Assembly: GCA_031292035.1 (NCBI GenBank)
Contig: JARLHX010000092.1
Coordinates: 124,001-188,000, forward strand
Source: Negativicutes bacterium
GTDB lineage: Bacteria; Bacillota_C; Negativicutes; Sporomusales_B; JARLHX01
Direction of reading: 5' to 3'
Length of the DNA stretch: 64,000 nucleotides
Shown here: piece after piece, positions 58,996 to 64,000 of the stretch
Position numbering within the stretch: the first letter of the stretch is position 1
How the letters are laid out: every line of letters begins with the position of its first letter
Notes under the pieces: model-generated
What the model saw: only the letters and a program-made list of their open reading frames with translations
The model's database searches: none
Told to the model about the DNA's origin: nothing
Translations under genes and position numbers: made by a program

Positions 58996-59438
58996 AACAA
59001 AACGATACACCGCTGATTAAAAGCGAATCAGGTATTCAGTCATTTGCCCGGGCGGAGCTTAGCCGTTTACGGCTGGGGACGTATTTCCGGGTAAACGTCG
59101 GAACGGGCTGGCAGGGTAAATCGGAATATATCTCCCGGACAAAACAGGTCACAGTCAACGCCGGTGACGTTGTTGTTCGAGGTGCCCGGCCACTCAGTAC
59201 CGGGGTACCACCCGGATTCCCTGACGTTATCGGATTCACCAACGTTATTATCACAGCTGATATGGTTGGTAAAACTGTCCCATGGTTCACCGGCCTTGAG
59301 TTTAAATCGAAAAACGGCAAACCCGAGCCGGAACAAATAGTAATGCAGGAGCACCTGCAGGAACATAACTGCATCGCTGGTATGCCCCGCAGCGTCAGCG
59401 ATGCCATAACGATTGTAAGAAGGGAAGATCGTAAATGA
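58992..59438 (+). CDS. VRR-NUC domain nuclease
   Basis: 148 residues from TTG 58992 with GGAGGT at 58979-58984; it overlaps the HNH gene by four bases. The VRR-NUC fold is shown by GFPDVIGFTNV, GLEFKSKNGKPEPEQIVMQEHL and a late SVSDAITIV. Such proteins are nucleases related to Holliday junction resolvases. Its Shine-Dalgarno falls inside the end of the HNH gene, suggesting the HNH insertion was tidy. Confidence 0.85.
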   Translation: MKQNDTPLIKSESGIQSFARAELSRLRLGTYFRVNVGTGWQGKSEYISRTKQVTVNAGDVVVRGARPLSTGVPPGFPDVIGFTNVIITADMVGKTVPWFTGLEFKSKNGKPEPEQIVMQEHLQEHNCIAGMPRSVSDAITIVRREDRK

Positions 59439-60004
59439 AACCGGTTGAGTGTTTAAAGGCTGGCCTGTCGATCGACCAGGCCGAGAAGCTATACCCGATA
59501 GATCTGAATGAAGCTGACTTCGTTACTCTGCTTGAGCACGGTCTAACTTCATCTGCAATCCAGGATTTATATCAGTTCAAGAGTGCTACTGGCTTTTCCG
59601 GAAAACTCAAAGCCTTGGGGCTTTATCCGCTGCCTGCCGAACTGAAGTCTCTTGCCAACAAGAATCGAAGCGCTGCCATTTCGGCGTCCCAACAAAAAAG
59701 GCACGCGTCGCAGGATGCGGAAAAACCGGAACCGTCGCAGCCTGTCGTATTGACAGAGGCACCACCGGCCCCAGCATATCAGTGTCTTGGACGTAATGCG
59801 ACCGATGATCCTGGTAGATCTGAACGATCCCGGGAAGCGCAGATTGCCGACCAGATAATTATTCGTCTCGTGAAGGATGGTAAGGGTCACCTGATGACCG
59901 TCGATGGCTACACCACGGCCCGGGATCTGCTGAAGCTGGCGGCGGACGGATATGACGGCGTTTCGATTCCGGCAGCCCAGGGCGCAGTCGGTGCCCGGAA
60001 ATGA
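59435..60004 (+). CDS. Phage protein, unknown
   Basis: 189 residues, soluble. An N-terminal helical region (LDQ-like repeats, ILNEADF) precedes a Ser/Ala/Pro-rich linker (~85-115) and a Lys-rich C-terminus. No family. It starts with ATG overlapping the previous stop (ATGA) and its stop overlaps the next start. Confidence 0.6.
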   Translation: MKPVECLKAGLSIDQAEKLYPIDLNEADFVTLLEHGLTSSAIQDLYQFKSATGFSGKLKALGLYPLPAELKSLANKNRSAAISASQQKRHASQDAEKPEPSQPVVLTEAPPAPAYQCLGRNATDDPGRSERSREAQIADQIIIRLVKDGKGHLMTVDGYTTARDLLKLAADGYDGVSIPAAQGAVGARK

Positions 60005-60129
60005 TCAAGTATGTGTGTCTTAACTGCGAGGCCGAGCGCTACACCGCCAGCGAGACACCGCCGATCTGCCCGAGCTGCGGGCACCGAATGACGAAGGAGG
60101 TATTCGAAAATGCTCACGAGAGCGATTGA
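60001..60129 (+). CDS. Zinc-ribbon microprotein (42 aa)
   Basis: From ATG 60001, overlapping the preceding stop. MIKYVCLNCEAERYTASETP then ICPSCGHRM: two C-x2-C knuckles, a compact zinc ribbon. It overlaps the AcrIIA9-like gene start at 60110. Probably a small phage DNA- or protein-binding factor. Confidence 0.7.
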   Translation: MIKYVCLNCEAERYTASETPPICPSCGHRMTKEVFENAHESD

Positions 60130-60475
60130 AAAAATAAAAGCTGAAATGGCCCAAAACAAAACCCAGTTTACCCAGGTAGTTGGTGACTTCCTGTTGACGC
60201 ATCTGATGGCGCACCCAGCCGATGTCGATAAGATCATGGCCGAAGGGAAAACCATCGCGAAGAGCCTGGAAGCAATGCGCACAGAGGCCTCCAAGAAAAA
60301 AACAGGTAACTACGCGGTTCTGGCTCCATCCGAAGGCTTTGCGATCGTGCTGAAATATTTCGGCATCGATGCCGCCGTCACGGCCCGGCCGCCGGTACCT
60401 CCCCCAGCTGCTCCGCCGGTACCGAAGAAATCAGCCGTCGACTTCGACGTCAGTCTTGACGATCTGCTGAAGTAG
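60110..60475 (+). CDS. PcfK-like / AcrIIA9-family protein
   Basis: 121 residues. Helical N-terminus MLTRAIEKIKAEMAQNKTQF then VVGDFLLTHLMAHPADVDKI and EGKTIAKSLEAMRTEASKKK match the PcfK-like family, which includes the type II-A anti-CRISPR AcrIIA9; a Pro-rich linker and an acidic tail follow. It is directly upstream of PcfJ, the standard neighbour. GAAGGAGGT precedes the ATG. Anti-Cas9 activity is a family inference. Confidence 0.65.
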   Translation: MLTRAIEKIKAEMAQNKTQFTQVVGDFLLTHLMAHPADVDKIMAEGKTIAKSLEAMRTEASKKKTGNYAVLAPSEGFAIVLKYFGIDAAVTARPPVPPPAAPPVPKKSAVDFDVSLDDLLK

Positions 60476-60478
60476 GGG

Positions 60479-62059
60479 GTGGCGGAGATGACGATCGAGG
60501 AAATCCTTGAACACTTCCCGACGAATATCAGCGACGAGATCAAGGCCTATGTCACCGATCGACTCTTGGTTCGGAGTCGCTACATCTTCACATGGCGCGA
60601 AAAGCGCCAGCAATGGGGTTACTGCACCCACTGCCGTACAACCTTTAAGACAAGCAACCTGAAGCATTTAACTGATACGAACTGTCCCAACTGCGAGAGC
60701 CACTGCCAATCGAGGCAATCCGGCGTCAGTAGATCCAAGCTAATGGACGAAGGCTATTTCGTCTATTATGAAAAATCGACCTATGATCCTGACACCATCA
60801 TTGCCCGTGGTATATATGTCATGCGGGACTACCGAAAAGCTTTTCGTAATGTCGATACCAAGTACATGATCAGAGCATCTTATCTTTTCGCACCAGGCCG
60901 CAGCGCAATGTTGAAGCGATATGCCTACTTTTCCGACTGGGATGAAAATGACCATATTGGCGAATGGCAAAGGTGTAAAACGATTTATTCCCTGTTCACG
61001 CCAGTTTCGGCCAACGGCTGGGGCGGATTCAAGGACATGTATCTATCGTATTCGAGGGAAAGCATCGCCGCGGCGGTGGCAGGCACTCCGTTCCGGTATT
61101 CCACCTGGGAAAAATACGACGTTGAGGACATGACCAAGTTTTTCGGATTCTATGCTAATTACCCCTGTATCGAGTATCTGACCAAGCTGGGCTTTACAGA
61201 CATCGTCAGGGCCAAGCTGACCGGAGGAAATACCTTCGGAGCCATCAATTGGCGGGGAAAAACTATCATGAAGGTTCTGAAGTTGACAAAGGATGATCTC
61301 AAGGAGATTAAGTCCAAGGAGATCAATGTCGACACATATTTTCTCCATATCTTACATCTCTCCCGAAAAGATGGCTCCAATTTTACCTTTGAGGAAATAT
61401 TTCGCTTTGACAAAGAGCTAAGCGGATATCTCAGTGACTTTAAGCAGTTTATGGGGTATACCACAATGCGGCGAGCTTTTAGTTATATTGAAAAGCAGAC
61501 AACTGTCAAGGACTCGGTCAAGGGTAAGCCCCACTACGGATCGTCCGGCTCGGTAATCTATGCCTGGCGGGATTATATCCGCGACTGCACCACCCTGGGC
61601 TTTGACCTCACAAGCGAGCGAATCCTATTTCCGTCAAATCTCTACAAGGCCCACCAGGCCACGATCAAGCAGGTCAAGGTCAAAGAGGATGAGTTGATCA
61701 ATAAAAAGCTTGCCGATCGCGTCAAAAAGCTGCAGCATTACTGCTTTGAGGATTCCGGTCTATTGATTCGTCCGGCAGCCAGCACCAAGGAACTGATCGA
61801 CGAAGGGAAGGCTTTGGAGCACTGTGTCGGTACTTATGCTCAGAGCTATGCAGAAGGAAGAAGCATTATTTTATTTATTCGCAAGGTGGACGATCCTCAA
61901 AAACCCTACTTCACAATGGAGATCCGGAATGACCAGGTGTCGCAGTGCCGCGGCAAAAAGAACTGTGATATGGATAAGACGGTCAAGGCTTTTGTCGAAA
62001 CATTCAAGGCCCAGCGTCTAACAAAACCGGAGAAAATCCGCGTTCCAGTTGCGGTATAG
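60479..62059 (+). CDS. PcfJ-domain protein
   Basis: 526 residues. N-terminal C-x2-C zinc finger (YCTHCRTTF...TNCPNCESH), a long middle and the PcfJ motif near the end: LEHCVGTYAQSYAEGRSI, PYFTMEIRNDQVSQCRGKKN. PcfJ occurs on conjugative plasmids and phages; its reaction is unknown. It overlaps by three bases-spacing the PcfK-like gene and starts after GGGGGTGG. Confidence 0.85.
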   Translation: MAEMTIEEILEHFPTNISDEIKAYVTDRLLVRSRYIFTWREKRQQWGYCTHCRTTFKTSNLKHLTDTNCPNCESHCQSRQSGVSRSKLMDEGYFVYYEKSTYDPDTIIARGIYVMRDYRKAFRNVDTKYMIRASYLFAPGRSAMLKRYAYFSDWDENDHIGEWQRCKTIYSLFTPVSANGWGGFKDMYLSYSRESIAAAVAGTPFRYSTWEKYDVEDMTKFFGFYANYPCIEYLTKLGFTDIVRAKLTGGNTFGAINWRGKTIMKVLKLTKDDLKEIKSKEINVDTYFLHILHLSRKDGSNFTFEEIFRFDKELSGYLSDFKQFMGYTTMRRAFSYIEKQTTVKDSVKGKPHYGSSGSVIYAWRDYIRDCTTLGFDLTSERILFPSNLYKAHQATIKQVKVKEDELINKKLADRVKKLQHYCFEDSGLLIRPAASTKELIDEGKALEHCVGTYAQSYAEGRSIILFIRKVDDPQKPYFTMEIRNDQVSQCRGKKNCDMDKTVKAFVETFKAQRLTKPEKIRVPVAV

Positions 62060-62073
62060 AAGGAGGAAATCCC

Positions 62074-62955
62074 ATGAACGAAATTACCACAGTCAGGACA
62101 GCTGATGTTATAGCCGCCGAAATTAACGGCATCAAGGCCCAGACCAGAACCGTGCTGCTGTGCGGCAGTATCGAGATTGGCCGCCGCCTGGTCGAGGCCA
62201 AGGGCATGGTCGATCATGGCCAGTGGGGTGACTGGCTGGAGAAGTCGGTTGATTACTCTAAGAGCACGGCCAATAACCTCATGCGGATATTCGAAGAGTA
62301 TGGCGCCGATCAAATTACGCTCTTTGGTGATAATTCAAAAAGCCAAACGTTTGGAAATTTGAATTACTCACAGGCTGTGGCGCTACTTGGAGTACCTGAA
62401 GGCGAGCGGGAAGCCTTCGCCCAGGAAAACGATGTCGCCAATATGTCCGCTCGTGAGTTGCAAGAAGCCGTTAAGGCCAGAAAAGAAGCCGAGGACCGTG
62501 CGGCTGCAGCTGAAAAAAATGCCGATGAAGCAGACAAGTCCAGGGAGACAATTAAGTACGCATATGAAAAATTAAGTTCTCAAACAGCGGATCTCCAAAA
62601 TCGATTAATCTTAAGGGAAAATAAAATCAAAAATTTGACCGATCAGCTGGAAGAGGCCCGAAATAATGGATCATCATCCGCCAGGGTGGCCGCACTCGAA
62701 CAGCAGCTGACAGCCGCACAGGAGCAGGTTGTCACTCTCACTGAGGAACTAAATAAGCCGGTTACCGTCGAGGCCACCGTCATTGAGACCAGCGCAGCGG
62801 TTCAGAAGTACGGAATCTATTTCGAGCAGCTGGTATCTGGATTTAAAAGCCTACTCGGGGCCCTGGCAGAAATCCAAGAAACCGACCCAGCTGCACACGA
62901 AAAGTACAAAGGTGCTGTTAGCGGCCTACTCGGTAAAATGTCGGAACGGTTATAA
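62074..62955 (+). CDS. DUF3102 coiled-coil phage protein
   Basis: 293 residues. DUF3102 N-terminus (RTVLLCGSIEIGRRLVEAKG, WGDWLEKSVDYSKSTANNLM), followed by a long coiled coil (about 125-245). The family occurs widely in mobile elements and resembles ParB/phage chromosome-partition helpers, but has no proven role. GAAGGAGGA precedes the ATG. Confidence 0.85.
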   Translation: MNEITTVRTADVIAAEINGIKAQTRTVLLCGSIEIGRRLVEAKGMVDHGQWGDWLEKSVDYSKSTANNLMRIFEEYGADQITLFGDNSKSQTFGNLNYSQAVALLGVPEGEREAFAQENDVANMSARELQEAVKARKEAEDRAAAAEKNADEADKSRETIKYAYEKLSSQTADLQNRLILRENKIKNLTDQLEEARNNGSSSARVAALEQQLTAAQEQVVTLTEELNKPVTVEATVIETSAAVQKYGIYFEQLVSGFKSLLGALAEIQETDPAAHEKYKGAVSGLLGKMSERL

Positions 62956-62971
62956 GGAGGGGCGTGTACGC

Positions 62972-63349
62972 ATGAAAAAAGCAAATGCCCCCCCCCAGTG
63001 GAAGTGCAAAGACTGCGTGAACTTCAAGACCGGAATATACGATGTACCCGTATGCTACGAGATCGCAATAATGGACGGTAAAAATGGGCGCATAAGCGCA
63101 CCTACAAAAGCAACGCATGTACTAAGTTCAGGGGGAAATTACCCTGACCGACTTCCCGGTAGAGGAGAAACTGCATGGATATCCTTCAATTCCTCAATCA
63201 ACTATATGGTGCTTGCGAGACCGGACACCTGTACCTATGGACGACGCCGAATAAACTGTCCGAGTGGTATTCCGTTGACGATCTCGCCGGAGCCGCCCGG
63301 TCCGCTGAGCGCCTCTCTGCCGAGCGCAAAAACGTTTACTATGGGTTAG
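62972..63349 (+). CDS. Cys-containing phage protein with suspicious 3' overlap
   Basis: 125 residues from ATG 62972, after AAGGAGGGG. A run of nine C is close to the start, then WKCKDCVNF, a zinc-knuckle-like start, and PVCYEIAIMDG. From about residue 69 the frame runs 175 bases into the primase gene, out of frame, and the sequence becomes unlikely (Pro/Ser-rich). The original stop was probably near 63170 and has been lost, or the C run has changed length. Confidence 0.5.
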   Translation: MKKANAPPQWKCKDCVNFKTGIYDVPVCYEIAIMDGKNGRISAPTKATHVLSSGGNYPDRLPGRGETAWISFNSSINYMVLARPDTCTYGRRRINCPSGIPLTISPEPPGPLSASLPSAKTFTMG

Positions 63350-64000
63350 GTCTTACGGCTGCCCCCAAGTGGACAGATGAACGCGCTGTGGTGGATGACG
63401 TGACGATGATCCCGGGGCTCTGGGTGGAACTTGATCTCAGGGACGATACCCACCCGAACAATCCGACAGACGTTGCCGAGCTGATCAGCCTGGTGCATAC
63501 CTGGCCGCTGCCACCTTCTATCATTATTCATAGCGGCCATGGTATCCATGCTTACTGGCTGTTCAGGGAGCCCTGGGACATCACCGAGGAGCGCGACCGA
63601 GTCATTGATATGCTGCAGCGGTTTCAGGCCTCTCACAAGCAAGCTGCAGCCGCTCATAACTGGAAGGTTGACTCAACGCACGACCTGGCCAGGGTGCTCA
63701 GGCTGCCGGGAACGATGAACTTCAAAGCGGAGCCGGTACCGGTGACGGTCATCCACTCAGAATCGATTGCCCGGTATAACCCAGACGACTTTGATCAGTT
63801 TCTGCCGGATGCCCCAGCAGCTACCCCCGGAGAGCGCAGGCCAACCAGGTTCGAACGCCGGGCGACCGATGGCCCGACTGCTCATATGTTATCGAACTGC
63901 ATATTTTTGCAGCACGTGCAGCTGAATGCAAAAACGATTTCATACCAGGAATGGCTGGCTGCACTGACTAATATTGTCCGGGCTACTGATGGCATCGATG
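63175..64000 (+). CDS. RepB-type phage DNA primase, 3' truncated by window end
   Basis: About 275 codons visible, from ATG 63175 (AGAGGAGAAAC before). The start MDILQFLNQLYGACETGHLY, then IPGLWVELDLRDDTHPNNP (metal Asp pair), PPSIIIHSGHGIHAYWLF (His) and HDLARVLRLPGTMNFK, the usual motifs of the RepB-like primase/polymerase (archaeo-eukaryotic primase fold). It should begin phage replication. The rest, possibly a helicase, lies beyond the window. Confidence 0.85.
   Translation, partial: MDILQFLNQLYGACETGHLYLWTTPNKLSEWYSVDDLAGAARSAERLSAERKNVYYGLGLTAAPKWTDERAVVDDVTMIPGLWVELDLRDDTHPNNPTDVAELISLVHTWPLPPSIIIHSGHGIHAYWLFREPWDITEERDRVIDMLQRFQASHKQAAAAHNWKVDSTHDLARVLRLPGTMNFKAEPVPVTVIHSESIARYNPDDFDQFLPDAPAATPGERRPTRFERRATDGPTAHMLSNCIFLQHVQLNAKTISYQEWLAALTNIVRATDGID

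Larger units (their letters stand above)
50455..64000. mobile_element. Left end of a prophage (or related integrative element)
   Basis: From the 3' end of tRNA-Leu to the window edge the gene content is that of the early region of a temperate phage: inward-facing integrase, divergent repressor and excisionase, small orphan genes, a recombination module (DUF1351, Sak4-like ATPase, SSB), helicase, VRR-NUC nuclease, PcfJ, DUF3102 and primase. Intergenic distances are short and several starts overlap. No capsid, tail or lysis gene is seen yet, so an integrative conjugative element is not excluded. Confidence 0.85.

Overview
The window (about 57% G+C) looks like the chromosome of a spore-forming, double-membraned Firmicute, most likely Negativicutes/Sporomusaceae. 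This is inference. The reasons are an outer-membrane two-partner secretion pair (TpsB/TpsA) sitting beside Firmicute-type genes: HEIRNP-type sensor kinases resembling sporulation kinases, a 3D-domain protein, DUF2935, DUF169 and C_GCAxxG_C_C proteins, strong AGGAGG ribosome sites, and U-tract terminators after most operons.

Layout. 1-3.5 kb: purine salvage and uptake (two nucleoside-type ABC permeases, xpt, an MFS carrier) with a 120-bp imperfect palindrome between the transporter and xpt. 3.5-8.8 kb: flavin reductase, secreted hydrolase, 3D-domain protein, DUF2971 and small membrane proteins. 8.8-14 kb: tpsB-tpsA behind a cyclic-di-GMP-I riboswitch with terminator, then a KaiB-like protein and a PAS histidine kinase downstream of a kaiC'-'kaiB deletion remnant. 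14-23.4 kb: small redox, stress and secreted proteins, peroxiredoxin, DUF1003, CoA-binding, DUF169 and B3/B4 proteins. 23.6-29.9 kb: a multi-PAS kinase and a GGDEF+HD-GYP enzyme, convergent across a 25-bp perfect hairpin. 30-36.9 kb: TauE and SulP anion transporters, a soluble chemotaxis transducer, a DOMON lipoprotein paired with a four-helix putative di-heme cytochrome b, and Cu/Zn SOD. 37-43.3 kb: mutY, an exopolysaccharide-type operon (deacetylase, NAGPA-domain protein, propeller-like protein), thiD and a CheY-like regulator. 43.4-50.3 kb: tRNA-Asp/Phe/Gly/Cys, an HD-GYP phosphodiesterase, ilvD, a methyltransferase and a pseudopilin cluster.

50.4-64 kb is the left end of a prophage or related integrative element inserted at the 3' end of tRNA-Leu(TAA). 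It carries a tyrosine integrase, a LexA/CI-type repressor facing an excisionase-like protein across a set of 13-bp operators, several microproteins, a DUF1351 / Sak4-like ATPase / SSB recombination module, a helicase, a free-standing HNH endonuclease, a VRR-NUC nuclease, an AcrIIA9/PcfK-like protein next to PcfJ, DUF3102 and a primase that runs off the window. No structural genes or right attachment site are visible.

A theme of the host part is cyclic-di-GMP: one enzyme with both making and breaking domains, one HD-GYP hydrolase, and a riboswitch that should couple the signal to secretion of a surface adhesin. The most notable observations are that riboswitch-TPS unit with an apparently non-AUG-initiated tpsB, the kaiC'-'kaiB remnant, the DOMON/cytochrome b pair, the phage operator array, and a palindrome that splits a phage gene.
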